Source of the DNA: Clostridium sp. AWRP
Lineage (GTDB): Bacteria; Bacillota; Clostridia; Clostridiales; Clostridiaceae
DNA: 64,000 bases
Reading direction: 5' to 3'
NCBI RefSeq assembly: GCF_004006395.2
Contig: NZ_CP029758.2
Coordinates: 1,674,001 to 1,738,000, forward strand
Part shown: in pieces, positions 8,390 through 17,489 of the stretch
Layout: every line of letters begins with the position of its first letter
How positions within the stretch are numbered: the stretch's first letter is position 1
Made by a program: the position numbers and the translations under genes
Notes under the pieces: model-generated
The model's database searches: none
What the model was told of the DNA's origin: nothing
What the model saw: only the letters and a program-made list of their open reading frames with translations

Positions 8390-9334
8390 TTGAAAATAAA
8401 TAGGCTTATTGCAATTGTTGTCATGCTTTTAAATAGAAAGAAAATATCTGCAGGAGAGTTGGCTGAAAAATTTGAGGTCTCTGTAAGAACCATCTACAGG
8501 GATATTGAAGCAATTAACATGTCTGGGATTCCAATAGCATCTCAGTCCGGAAATAATGGGGGCTTTTATATTGTGGATAATTATAAAATCAACCATCAGT
8601 TTTTAACATTGGATGACATGATTTCCATAGTAGAAGCTTTGAGAAACATAAATGAAGTTTTAAATGATAAAAACGTGGATTTAGCTATTGAAAAAGTAAA
8701 AAATATAGTGCCGGATGAAAAAAAGAGTGATTTCAATTTGCATTTTAAACAAATATTTATAGATACTTTGCCCTGGGGCTTTAAAAAATCTAGTGAAGAA
8801 AATAAAAAATATAATATGATATATGAGGCTTTAGAGAACAAGAAGTGTATGACTTTTAACTATAGAAATGCAAAAAGTGAGTATATTTTGAGGAAGGTAG
8901 AACCTATAACTCTTGTTTTTAAAGGTTTTGGGTGGTATTTATTTTCTTTTTGCAATATAAGACAGGACTACAGGATATTTAAACTCTCTAGAATGGATAC
9001 TTTGAGTGTTTTAAATGAAGATATTCATAAAGGTAGAATTCCCTATGAAAAATATTTAAGCATGAATAAAGTTGAGAAACTTCCTACAGAACTTACTCTT
9101 AAATTTTCAGAAAAAGTTAGATATAGGGTAGAAGATTCTTTTGATAAGGATGAAATCATATTTCAAGAAGATGGAAGTATCATAGTAAATACTAAATTTT
9201 TGGAGGATGAATGGATCTATTCCATGATACTTGGCTATGGGGAATATGTGGAAGTAATAAAACCTCTTCATGTAAGAGAGATTATAAAAAATAGGTGCAA
9301 AAAAATGAATGCTATTTATCAAAAACAAAATTAA
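8390..9334 (+). CDS. WYL-domain transcriptional regulator (YafY type)
   Basis: A 314-residue regulator starting at TTG, with GGAGG 9 bases upstream. Residues 1-60 form a winged HTH (SAGELAEKFEVSVRTIYRDI). Residues about 140-225 form a WYL domain, with conserved positions visible around FNYRNA and GFGWYLFSFC, and a C-terminal extension domain follows. WYL proteins bind small ligands or nucleic acid through that domain. The next gene encodes a zinc-ribbon plus effector-binding protein behind a TGACA-N6-TGTCA palindrome, which I infer is this protein's operator. Confidence 0.9.
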   Translation: MKINRLIAIVVMLLNRKKISAGELAEKFEVSVRTIYRDIEAINMSGIPIASQSGNNGGFYIVDNYKINHQFLTLDDMISIVEALRNINEVLNDKNVDLAIEKVKNIVPDEKKSDFNLHFKQIFIDTLPWGFKKSSEENKKYNMIYEALENKKCMTFNYRNAKSEYILRKVEPITLVFKGFGWYLFSFCNIRQDYRIFKLSRMDTLSVLNEDIHKGRIPYEKYLSMNKVEKLPTELTLKFSEKVRYRVEDSFDKDEIIFQEDGSIIVNTKFLEDEWIYSMILGYGEYVEVIKPLHVREIIKNRCKKMNAIYQKQN

Positions 9335-9337
9335 ACC

Positions 9338-9370
9338 TGACATAATGCTGTCAAAGCTTCCCTGTATAAT
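9338..9370 (+). promoter_or_regulatory. Palindromic operator and -10 before zinc-ribbon gene
   Basis: TGACA (9338-9342) and TGTCA (9349-9353) form a palindrome with a 6-bp spacer, and TATAAT lies at 9365-9370. The site begins 4 bases after the WYL regulator's stop and precedes the next gene. The likely binder is the WYL protein. Confidence 0.5.
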
Positions 9371-9407
9371 AAAATTATCAATTAACCTATAGGGAGGAGA
9401 ATATTAT

Positions 9408-10130
9408 ATGAAACAAAAATATTGTCAAAGTTGTGGAATGCCAATGAGTGAGGAACTTTATGGTACTGAAAAGAATAATAAAAAAAATCAGGAATATTGT
9501 ATTTACTGTTATGAAAATGGAGATTTTAAACAACCGGATTTAACTATGGAACAGATGATTGAGGCTTCTGTACCTTTTATGGTTCAAAAGGGAATGAAGG
9601 AAAGTGAAGCAAGGGGCCTTATGGCAAACTGTCTTCCTAATTTGAAAAGGTGGAGAAAGAGCAAAATAACTTGTAAAACAGTTAAAAAGGATCAAATTAT
9701 ATTGGTTGGAAAAGAAATAAGGACTACTAATGAAAATGGCAAATGCAAGGCTGTAATTGAAAAACTTTGGACAGAATTTAGCCAGCAAAAGCTTGAAGAT
9801 AAAATACCCAATAAGCTTAAGAATGGTGAAATCCTAGGATTATATAGTGATTATGAAAATAAAGAATTTGGACATTATTCTTATATGGTTGGACTTCAAG
9901 TAAAAGATCCAAGTAACATACCTGATGGTATGACATATAAAGTAATTCCGGCATCTAAATATTATGTGGTAACAGCAAAGGGGAAAATGCCGGAAAGCAT
10001 TGGAGAAGCCTGGGGATATATATGGAATGCTGATATTGAAAGAACATATACAGGAGATTTTGAGATTTATGATGAGAGATATGATGGGAGTGAAAATTCC
10101 GAAGTGGATATATATGTGGCTGTAAAGTAA
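9408..10130 (+). CDS. Zinc-ribbon protein with GyrI-like effector-binding domain
   Basis: A 240-residue fusion. Residues 1-80 are a zinc-ribbon unit with Cys pairs CQSCGMPM and CIYCYENG, followed by a helical stretch. Residues about 85-240 resemble the GyrI/AraC effector-binding fold (EKLWTEFSQQKL, LGLYSDYE, YKVIPASKYYVVTAKGKMP). Such domains bind small hydrophobic molecules. A strong GGGAGG ribosome site precedes the ATG. The preceding WYL regulator probably controls it, and it may sense or sequester the same ligand. It converges on the MATE gene with only 4 bp between stops. Confidence 0.85.
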   Translation: MKQKYCQSCGMPMSEELYGTEKNNKKNQEYCIYCYENGDFKQPDLTMEQMIEASVPFMVQKGMKESEARGLMANCLPNLKRWRKSKITCKTVKKDQIILVGKEIRTTNENGKCKAVIEKLWTEFSQQKLEDKIPNKLKNGEILGLYSDYENKEFGHYSYMVGLQVKDPSNIPDGMTYKVIPASKYYVVTAKGKMPESIGEAWGYIWNADIERTYTGDFEIYDERYDGSENSEVDIYVAVK

Positions 10131-10134
10131 GCCA

Positions 10135-11508
10135 TTAAAATTTTTCACTCACTCCAACTTGATCAAAATCTTCCTTTAATGCCTTATTTAAAAAGTAAAA
10201 AGAGGTTAAAACAGCGGAGGCATCAGTTATAGGATAGGCAGCCCAGGCACCTTTTATACCAAAAAGCTGAACAAGTAGTATGGCTAAAGGGATAAACACT
10301 ATGATCTCTCTATATATTGAAAGTAAGAAACTTTTTTTAGCTTCACCAATTGCCTGATAATAGTTTATTACTACATAATATATTCCTGTTAAAGGAATTA
10401 GAGATATGCATAATCTGAATGCTTTAACTGTTTTATTTAAAAGGGCAGTATCGTTTAAGAAAAAGCCTATGATATAATTTGGAAATAACATAAAGATTGA
10501 CCAAAGTGCAAAAGAGGTTATTAGAACTACTTTAATTGAAGTATTTAAAACCTTTTTGACTTTATCATAGTTTTCAGCACCAAAATTATAAGCAACTATA
10601 GGCTGCATTGCAGAACTTATGCCTATTATGGTTACAAATAGAAACATAGAAATTTTAGTTATTACTCCTACCATGACAATGGCAGATTCTCCGCCCTCAG
10701 TATAAAGAAGGTTGTTTAGAACTACAGTAACTAAGGCATCTTCAATTTCTATTATGAAGGTGGAGAATCCAACGGTCATTATGCCCCATATAATTTCTTT
10801 TGTAACTGAATTGTGAATGGAACTTATTGAAAATTCCATATGAAATTCCTTTATGATATTTTTAAACTTGTAAAATGCAAAGGTAAAGGCAGTTATTTGA
10901 GACAATACAGTAGCTATAGCAGCACCTTCTATTTTAAAGTGCAATTTAACTATTAATATATAGTTGATTAAAATATTTAAAGTAACACCTATTAAATTAG
11001 TATATAGGAGGGCTTTTGTCCTTTTTAGAGAAATCATAATATAACAGGCAACTACTGATAATGACTGGAAAACACCTCCTAAAAGCAGTATAGATACATA
11101 TTTGTTAACTAGAGGATAAGTTAGATTGTCTGCACCTAATACATAAAAGATTGGCCTTCTAAATATAAAAATAATTAATGAAACTATTGTAAGTGATATT
11201 AGAACCAAACTAAAAGAAGTAAATACTATTTTTTTAAATTCTGAATAATTCTTTTCACCTAAACTTCTAGCGGCATAAGTGGAAGCTCCTACAGCTATCA
11301 AAAGCCCAAGGGCTACTAATAATTTTTGAATTGGAAATGCTATAGTAATAGCTGCTAGTGTAGTAACTCCTATGTAGTGCCCCACATATACCGTGTCTAC
11401 AATATTGTAAAGCTCAGATACCAAAAGTGCGAACACAGAAGGTATGGCAAATTTTAAAAGTAATTTTCTTATTTTACCTTGTTTAAGAGTATTATTTTCA
11501 ATTTCCAT
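10135..11508 (-). CDS. MATE family multidrug/Na+ (or H+) antiporter
   Basis: A 457-residue, twelve-helix membrane protein of the MATE family. The N-terminal region (LLKFAIPSVFALLVSELYNI, then VDTVYVGHYIG) and the matching repeat in the second half (MQPIVAYNFGA) are diagnostic. It exports cationic drugs or metabolites. The ATG at 11508 was chosen because GAGGTG at 11515-11520 is the ribosome site; an upstream GTG lies inside it. An inverted repeat just before the leader could be an operator or attenuator. There is no space for a terminator between it and the convergent zinc-ribbon gene. Confidence 0.92.
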   Translation of the reverse strand: MEIENNTLKQGKIRKLLLKFAIPSVFALLVSELYNIVDTVYVGHYIGVTTLAAITIAFPIQKLLVALGLLIAVGASTYAARSLGEKNYSEFKKIVFTSFSLVLISLTIVSLIIFIFRRPIFYVLGADNLTYPLVNKYVSILLLGGVFQSLSVVACYIMISLKRTKALLYTNLIGVTLNILINYILIVKLHFKIEGAAIATVLSQITAFTFAFYKFKNIIKEFHMEFSISSIHNSVTKEIIWGIMTVGFSTFIIEIEDALVTVVLNNLLYTEGGESAIVMVGVITKISMFLFVTIIGISSAMQPIVAYNFGAENYDKVKKVLNTSIKVVLITSFALWSIFMLFPNYIIGFFLNDTALLNKTVKAFRLCISLIPLTGIYYVVINYYQAIGEAKKSFLLSIYREIIVFIPLAILLVQLFGIKGAWAAYPITDASAVLTSFYFLNKALKEDFDQVGVSEKF

Positions 11509-11523
11509 AAATTTCACCTCAAT

Positions 11524-11554
11524 AAGTTAAGCTATTAAAAAGTAGGCTTAACTT
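11524..11554 (-). promoter_or_regulatory. Inverted repeat in MATE leader
   Basis: AAGTTAAGC (11524-11532) and GCTTAACTT (11546-11554) are perfect complements just upstream of the MATE ribosome site. On the plus strand six further Ts follow the hairpin, so it could instead stop transcription coming the other way. I cannot tell operator from attenuator. Confidence 0.4.
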
Positions 11555-11691
11555 TTTTCTATAGTTAAATTATAATGCTTTTTGGCAAAATTTACATTCA
11601 CTTAAAGGTTTATAAAAGAGTACTATGTCGTTATGCTGCAAAAATAGTCACATTATTGAAATAGCATAATAACACCTGTTTTAAGGTATTA

Positions 11692-13758
11692 TTAGACCTC
11701 TTTTATTAGAATCAATAGAGCACCATAACCATTAAGTTTAGTTCGTATGTTAAATACAGTACTTTTTTTAAAGCTTTTAAAATGTATACTTGGAAAAGAG
11801 GCTTTGTGAAGAATCTGTTTTTCCTCTTTGCTTAGTCTTTTGGGCTTCCCCATATCAAGCCAGTAGTTATATGAGGAACCGGATTTTTCGTTTATTTCAT
11901 AAGTAATCATTTTTATAGATGAAGGTATGTTTACTATATTTATTGAAAGCTTTTGTACAGCAGCATTTTTGGCAGCCCTAAGTTTTGAAAAATTCTCAAA
12001 AGGAATCAGTTTATTTATATTGTCATGGTGGTTGTAGAGCAAAATTTGATACTCATTATTGGATTTTGTAACTATATATCCTTTGTCTTTAGCAACTAAA
12101 GTGTCTCCAAGTTTATTCAGCAAGTAATAGGCATAATAAGAAGGCTTTTTTATTCCCTTGTCGTTTATAAGTCCTGGGTATCCAAAAAACACTTCATTAG
12201 TTAAGTTAATCTGTTTATCTAACACATCAAAGGCTCTTAAAAAGTTTAGGGAATTTGTATTGTTTACTACATTATGTATAATATAGGGCAGCATATATGT
12301 GGTATCGTAGATAAAATCTATGCTGTCTTTTGCAAAAAATACATCTTTAATTATTTCAAGTTTATATTCTGTAGATAAAAGTTCTGTTACTTTATTTACA
12401 ACAGCAGGTTTTAGAGTAGAGTCAAATTGAAATTTAAAGGAATCTAAGTTTAAACTACCTAAGTCATTAAAATAGTTTAAGAAAGACTTTATAGCTAATA
12501 AAAAGCTTGAAGTAGAAAAGCCCGTATCATTTAAGACTATAATAGGTTTTATATTAAGTGTATCTAAAAATTCAAGTACATCCCGAGCTCTATTCCAATT
12601 ATAGAACTTAGACTCTGGAAATATACACATATCTTCGCTGAAAATATTTAAAAGTCTGGCATAGGTAAAACCTATTTCTTCCTGAAGAACTTCTAATATA
12701 TCTTTGTTATCTTCCAGAAGAAGTTCAAAGGCATCTCCTATATTTAATATATCTTTAAAATTTTTACTGAACTTTCCAAGGTCATCTCCCATATTTATAT
12801 TTATCTTTGTTATTTTATCCTCATAATTGAATCTGTCATAGTCTTCCAAATAATGTATTAGGTACTGAAGGCTTTCTCCTAGATTAAAAAATTCAATAAT
12901 TTTTTGTTCCTCAAAAGTCTCATCACTCATTTTAAATTTTTTCCTATATTGAAGGGGAGTGTAGTTATATTGAATTTTAAAATGTTTGTTAAAGTACCTG
13001 GTATGAGAAAATCCTACTTCTTCTGAAATCTCAGATATAGTTTTATCTGTATCCAAAAGAAGCTTTAGGGCTTCTTCAACTCTATTTGAATTCAATAAAT
13101 CTGTAAAGCTGTATCCTGTGACATCCTTTATGCCATGGGATAAGTAGTCAGTACTTAAAAATTCTTTTTTTGCAATATCCTGTAGTGTTATATTATCATT
13201 ATAATTATTAAGTATGTATTTGGAAATTCTATGATATCTTTCAAGCTGTTCTTCTTTTTCCTTTAAATCTTCATTTTCATACATTAAATAATGAAAATTG
13301 TTTATGAGATGATAGAGAAGATCTATAAGAATGGTTTCTATTTCTTCATCGTAGTTATCCTGTTTTTGAATTAATTCACAGGCTATTTTAGCTAAAAAGG
13401 TTCTTAAAATATCATATTCTTCACTTTCTTGAGCCCTGTCATCTGTGGTATTGGTAAAGAAAAACATGTTTTCAATATCACTGTAGTACTTTTCAAAAAA
13501 ATAAGGATCTATATGAAATACTAAGACTCTATTATGTGCATCACTGCTTACAATACTGTGAGTTTCATCTATATTTACTATTTCTATGTCTTTTTCTATG
13601 AGTTCATATTTGTCAGATTCTATAGTGATGTAAAGAGTGCCCTTTAAGACATAAAGTATTTCTATTGAATTATGCCAGTGGAGAGGATAATTCATTATAT
13701 TTGCTAAATTTATTGAAACAGGTATATTTGAAGTATAATTTATATATTTTCTCCTCAT
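11692..13758 (-). CDS. AraC family regulator with cupin and GH39-like C-terminal domain
   Basis: About 688 residues, far longer than a typical AraC protein. It has an N-terminal cupin sensor (about 10-110, with MNYPLHWHNSIEILYVL), an AraC double HTH (about 165-270, with FLSTDYLSHGIKDVTGYSF and VGFSHTRYFNKHFK), and then about 400 residues that resemble a GH39/beta-xylosidase-like TIM barrel (FAYARLLNIF, KPSYYAYYLLNKLG). The usual WNEP acid/base motif is absent, so this part is probably a carbohydrate sensor rather than an enzyme. The ATG at 13758 has an AGGAG 9-13 bases upstream; a longer frame extends 33 codons further. No sugar-use genes are adjacent, so the target is unknown. Confidence 0.85.
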   Translation of the reverse strand: MRRKYINYTSNIPVSINLANIMNYPLHWHNSIEILYVLKGTLYITIESDKYELIEKDIEIVNIDETHSIVSSDAHNRVLVFHIDPYFFEKYYSDIENMFFFTNTTDDRAQESEEYDILRTFLAKIACELIQKQDNYDEEIETILIDLLYHLINNFHYLMYENEDLKEKEEQLERYHRISKYILNNYNDNITLQDIAKKEFLSTDYLSHGIKDVTGYSFTDLLNSNRVEEALKLLLDTDKTISEISEEVGFSHTRYFNKHFKIQYNYTPLQYRKKFKMSDETFEEQKIIEFFNLGESLQYLIHYLEDYDRFNYEDKITKININMGDDLGKFSKNFKDILNIGDAFELLLEDNKDILEVLQEEIGFTYARLLNIFSEDMCIFPESKFYNWNRARDVLEFLDTLNIKPIIVLNDTGFSTSSFLLAIKSFLNYFNDLGSLNLDSFKFQFDSTLKPAVVNKVTELLSTEYKLEIIKDVFFAKDSIDFIYDTTYMLPYIIHNVVNNTNSLNFLRAFDVLDKQINLTNEVFFGYPGLINDKGIKKPSYYAYYLLNKLGDTLVAKDKGYIVTKSNNEYQILLYNHHDNINKLIPFENFSKLRAAKNAAVQKLSINIVNIPSSIKMITYEINEKSGSSYNYWLDMGKPKRLSKEEKQILHKASFPSIHFKSFKKSTVFNIRTKLNGYGALLILIKEV

Positions 13759-13930
13759 ATATTGAACTCCTTTCTTCTTTAGGAAAAAGAAGGACCAAGC
13801 TCTAGCAATATTTTTTAAAATTATAACCAGTATAATATATGAAAAAAGTTTTTTCAAGCAAGTGGAAATTTACTTATTAAAAAGAGTATAATTATTTTAC
13901 AATCATATATAGGTTAAGAGGAGGGTTTAA

Positions 13931-14143
13931 ATGGAAAAGAAACAATATGTCTGCCCCAAATGTGGCAGCACAGAATATGAATCAGATCAATTTCAGGCAA
14001 CAGGAGGAAATTTCTCAAAGATATTTGATGTACAGAATAAGAAATTTATTACTATTAGCTGTAAAAAATGTGGGTATACAGAATTGTACAAGGCACAGTC
14101 TTCATCTGGATGGAATATTTTAGATTTTCTCATAGGAAATTAA
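13931..14143 (+). CDS. Small zinc-ribbon protein (DUF2082-like)
   Basis: A 70-residue protein with two CxxC pairs (CPKCGSTEYE and CKKCGYTELY), expected to bind one zinc. The C-terminus (NILDFLIGN) fits the DUF2082 nucleic-acid-binding zinc-ribbon family, whose role is unknown. A strong AGGAGGG precedes the ATG. The nitroreductase gene follows after 31 bp and may be co-transcribed. Confidence 0.8.
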   Translation: MEKKQYVCPKCGSTEYESDQFQATGGNFSKIFDVQNKKFITISCKKCGYTELYKAQSSSGWNILDFLIGN

Positions 14144-14174
14144 CTTATAATATATGTGAAAGGAAGATATCATT

Positions 14175-14696
14175 ATGAATGAAGTTTTACAAAATATTTT
14201 AACAAGAAGAAGTATAAGAAAGTTCAAAGAAGAACAAATAAAAGACGAAGAATTAGAATTGATTTTAAAAGCTGGAGTGTATGCACCAAGCGGTATGAAC
14301 AAACAAACTTGGCAGTTTACAGTTGTTCAAAGTAGAGAGAAAATGGAGCTGCTTGCAAAAGTAGTTAAAAAAGCATTAGGTATAGACGCTGTATATAATT
14401 TTTATGCACCTCCAACTTTAATTATGCTGTCCAATGAGAAGGAAAATGTAAATGGACTTGCTGATTGTGCTTGTGCTCTTGAAAATATATTTTTAATGGC
14501 AAATTCACTAGGGATAGGTTCCTGCTGGATCAATCAATTAAGAACTATTTGTGATGAAAAAGAAGTAAGGGAAGTACTGAGTAGTTTTGGAATACCTGAA
14601 AATCATATTGTTTGGGGAATGGCGTCAATTGGATATCCTGAAAGCGTATCAAAAGCACATGAGAGAAAAGATGGAGTTATTAAATTTGTAAAATAA
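14175..14696 (+). CDS. Nitroreductase family flavoprotein
   Basis: A 173-residue protein of the FMN-dependent nitroreductase family. The N-terminal motif ILTRRSIRKFKEEQI, the APSGMNKQTWQFTVV segment and the C-terminal MASIGYPE are typical FMN and dimer contacts. These enzymes reduce nitro compounds, quinones or flavins with NAD(P)H; the physiological substrate cannot be read from sequence. Length is normal for the short clade. A GGAAG ribosome site lies upstream. Confidence 0.9.
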   Translation: MNEVLQNILTRRSIRKFKEEQIKDEELELILKAGVYAPSGMNKQTWQFTVVQSREKMELLAKVVKKALGIDAVYNFYAPPTLIMLSNEKENVNGLADCACALENIFLMANSLGIGSCWINQLRTICDEKEVREVLSSFGIPENHIVWGMASIGYPESVSKAHERKDGVIKFVK

Positions 14697-14735
14697 CATA
14701 GAGTTTCTAAATTGAAAGTTAACATATACAATAGC

Positions 14736-14918
14736 ATATAATGACAAATTTCATCACTATAAAAACTTTTAATAAGTCTAAAGCTCGGTATTTTGAAAAT
14801 CTAAGAAGCTTAGCTAAACTCGTACCTCAGACATATCTAAGCTCCTAAGATTTTCTAAAATACCTCGCTAAGACTTATGGAAAAGTTTTTAAATTTGATT
14901 TCAATTTTGTCATTATAT
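14736..14918. repeat. 183-bp long imperfect palindrome (possible MITE or structured RNA)
   Basis: The outer arms ATATAATGACAAA (14736-14748) and TTTGTCATTATAT (14906-14918) are perfect complements. Inside them, AAAACTTTT with ATAAGTCT, GGTATTTT, GAAAATCT and AGCTTAG each find a partner in order on the other arm, leaving a central loop of about 23 bases. Single mismatches and small bulges are scattered along it. The whole gap 14697-15156 holds this element, a second repeat at 15078 and no gene. Confidence 0.7.
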
Positions 14919-15077
14919 TTTATGTATAAGTTTAAATTTCAATTAGAAATCTTGTATAGATAGTTAACTCTACAATTAAATTTATCCAAATTGCAACTTG
15001 ATTTAAATGCTAAAGTTATAAATTGAATCGAGACTTGTATAAGCAACTTTGGACAATTATGGATTTAGTTTTAAATT

Positions 15078-15150
15078 TTATCCGATGACTATCTGCTCTA
15101 ATATTTCCACTTCTCCAAGTGGCAGTAAAGAGCAGCTACGTCATGGGTAA
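15078..15150 (+). repeat. Two-hairpin dispersed element, copy 1 (second hairpin truncated)
   Basis: TTATCC (15078) pairs with GGGTAA (ending 15150); inside are TGAC/GTCA, TGCTCT/AGAGCA and a variable CCACTT/AAGTGG tip. The same outer boxes with a different tip occur at 60240-60386 and, inverted, at 58105-58217. Here the second hairpin is lost where the element meets the end of the ABC-2 permease gene. Confidence 0.7.
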
Positions 15151-15156
15151 TGATTT

Positions 15157-16326
15157 CTAAGCTTTTTGTAGTAGTTTACTGTTTTTATATTTCATAAAAC
15201 CAATTTTGAAAGAGTATAGAGCAAGTCCTACTGGTAACCAAAATGCACCAAACCTAAGCTCATTTCCCAAATAAGGAAGCATAAGATCCCAGCCTAATCC
15301 TTTTAGATTTAACATTTTTAATGCTACAGTCATATGTCTGAATGGCCATAGGCTATTAAGAATCTCTGGCATTCCACTTGGCAGTAGATAATCTGGCATT
15401 ATAATACCACAGGTTAGAAATATGACTATATTTATCAAATTAAAAAATAGTACAAAATGGCCAAGGTTATCCATAAATGATGTTAAAACTAATCCCATAG
15501 CTGTAAGGTTAATAAAGAATAGAGACATTAAAACAATATATATTAATATATCACCACGAAGAGGTACACAGAATAATTTATCAACAATACATAAGCAAGT
15601 GAAAATTACTATAATACATATAGTAGAATATAGAAATAGTCTTCCTGTAAGACCAAGTACAGCTTTTACACCTTCTTTTGAACGCATTTTAATATTTGCA
15701 AATTGCTCTTTCTTCTTCATTAAAGCAGGTACTAAAAGTACTGGTACAAAAAAACCTTGATTAACTAAAGGTATCAAAGTATAAATTAAATATCTAAGAT
15801 AACTACTTTGGGGCTCATACAGTACGCGTTCAACATAAGAAAAGTTTAAAGCAGTTTGCTTAGATAGGTATGGAACCATACCATTTCCTTGAAGAATGTT
15901 TATTTGAGCACCAGCATTTATCGTACCTAAAACCTGACTAGCATATGATAAAATATTTGCTAGTATGGGAAGATCAGTTCCATCTATTATCAATAAGGCA
16001 TTAGGTGATTTTGCTAAACTTACATCTTTTTCAAAATGCTTAGGTATTATTATACCTCCATTTACCCTACGATCTTTTATTGCTTTTTCAAGTTCAGTAT
16101 CCGAATTTGCATAATAATTAACATTTAAACCTGGGCTAATTTTAAGCTGTTGTACAATAGTTCTTGACAAATGTGAATTGTCTCTATCAACTACACCGAA
16201 GGGAAGATGCTCTATATAAGGATTAGACATGGCATAGCCAAAAATAAGTGTTGCTATAATAGTAAGTATAATAGTCTTAAGTAGAGAGCTTCTTTCTTCC
16301 TTTAATATTTTAAAAAGACTCTTCAT
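15157..16326 (-). CDS. ABC-2 type permease, second subunit
   Basis: A 389-residue membrane protein of the ABC-2 permease family. It has an N-terminal anchor helix, a long extracytoplasmic domain (about 35-175) and five or six C-terminal helices (about 180-375). Its start ATG overlaps the stop of the preceding permease by one base, so the two are translationally coupled and probably form a heterodimer. With the HlyD-like protein they form an efflux system of the YhiI/YbhFSR type. No ATP-binding protein is encoded beside them, so one must be supplied elsewhere. The stop codon abuts a dispersed repeat. Confidence 0.88.
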   Translation of the reverse strand: MKSLFKILKEERSSLLKTIILTIIATLIFGYAMSNPYIEHLPFGVVDRDNSHLSRTIVQQLKISPGLNVNYYANSDTELEKAIKDRRVNGGIIIPKHFEKDVSLAKSPNALLIIDGTDLPILANILSYASQVLGTINAGAQINILQGNGMVPYLSKQTALNFSYVERVLYEPQSSYLRYLIYTLIPLVNQGFFVPVLLVPALMKKKEQFANIKMRSKEGVKAVLGLTGRLFLYSTICIIVIFTCLCIVDKLFCVPLRGDILIYIVLMSLFFINLTAMGLVLTSFMDNLGHFVLFFNLINIVIFLTCGIIMPDYLLPSGMPEILNSLWPFRHMTVALKMLNLKGLGWDLMLPYLGNELRFGAFWLPVGLALYSFKIGFMKYKNSKLLQKA

Positions 16327-17489
16327 TATGTTATCACCTCTTCATTTTGACTATTAATGATACTATTTTTCTCATTTATTCTAATATTTCTAAGCCTTTT
16401 AGCTTCTTTTATTTTATATAAAAGGAAAGTAACCATCCACATAAAAATCATAAATTTAGTAAGCCAGAATATATTAGATAAGTTATCTTGAAAACTTATG
16501 CCTATAAGTGATAAATCTCTTAGAGGTATGGCATAGTAGTAAAATGGAATATATTTAGCTATTATAGGAGCAATATCAGGCATAGCTACAGTTGGAAATG
16601 TGTATCCAACTAAAAATAAACTTATAGCTATTGGACCTGCTAAACCTACTGCATTTATCTTGTTTCCATTAAACAAGATACTTAGTAGTACTCCCACAAA
16701 TGTCATTCCAATACAAAATAGAATAGTTAACATAACGCCTGCTTCAACAGAACCCCTATAAGGTAAGCCAAAATATTTGCAAAAAATTTCTAGAATAATA
16801 AAAATTGAAATTGATGCTAGAAGTCCAACCATAATACCTTTAAGCCACATCTTTTTATAGCTATTACCTTTGTTTATTAATAAAATTACAACTATAATCA
16901 TTCCAACCTGAATAGTATTGATTGAAAATCCTGAAATAAAAAAATTGAACATATTTTGAGTAGGATTTCCTATAAGCCTATAATTGAAACTTATTGGATT
17001 GATATAATTTGCAGCTGCTTTTGGCATTAATCCAAGCTTTCCCTCTGCTACATTTATTAAATATGACGATTTAATGGTGCCTAGAATTTGTGCAATTTTT
17101 GTTTTACTAGAAGAAGTCATGGCCATTTGTGTCCCATCATAAACAACCATAATTTTGGGATTCTTCCCGTCAGTTAGATCCTTTGAAAAATTTTTAGGAA
17201 TAATAAATCCTACAGCTACGTCTTGTTTGTCTATTAAATCTTTAACATCATTATCAATCTGACTATATGCAACTATATTAAATGTTGAATTTGTCCGTAT
17301 TTCCCTAACAAAAGATTGGGATGATAAAGAGTTATCATGATTTACAATAATAGTTGGAATTTGGCTAAGCGAATGAGCACTAAATTCAAGTGCTAAAACA
17401 ATGGCCCCTCCAATGCCAATTATAAAAAGCATTAAGATAGGAGTTATCACATACTTAAATCTTGATATTTTTTCTTTCATAATAATCAT
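16326..17489 (-). CDS. ABC-2 type permease, first subunit
   Basis: About 387 residues with the same layout as its partner: one N-terminal helix, an extracytoplasmic domain, then a block of C-terminal helices (VGMIIVVILLIN onward). Its ATG overlaps the TGA stop of the HlyD-like gene (TGATG), so translation is coupled; a further in-frame ATG lies at 17480. It is predicted to form the membrane channel of a drug or lipid exporter with the next gene. Confidence 0.88.
   Translation of the reverse strand: MIIMKEKISRFKYVITPILMLFIIGIGGAIVLALEFSAHSLSQIPTIIVNHDNSLSSQSFVREIRTNSTFNIVAYSQIDNDVKDLIDKQDVAVGFIIPKNFSKDLTDGKNPKIMVVYDGTQMAMTSSSKTKIAQILGTIKSSYLINVAEGKLGLMPKAAANYINPISFNYRLIGNPTQNMFNFFISGFSINTIQVGMIIVVILLINKGNSYKKMWLKGIMVGLLASISIFIILEIFCKYFGLPYRGSVEAGVMLTILFCIGMTFVGVLLSILFNGNKINAVGLAGPIAISLFLVGYTFPTVAMPDIAPIIAKYIPFYYYAIPLRDLSLIGISFQDNLSNIFWLTKFMIFMWMVTFLLYKIKEAKRLRNIRINEKNSIINSQNEEVIT

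Noticed and set aside
13759..13857. 33-codon N-terminal extension of the AraC protein with a hydrophobic stretch
   Set aside because: An AGGAG lies correctly before the ATG at 13758 and the cupin domain starts soon after. A membrane segment in front of an AraC cupin is unlikely.
14736..15150. CRISPR array or tRNA cluster in the repeat-rich gap
   Set aside because: There are no regularly spaced direct repeats with unique spacers and no cloverleaf folds. The repeats are inverted and single.
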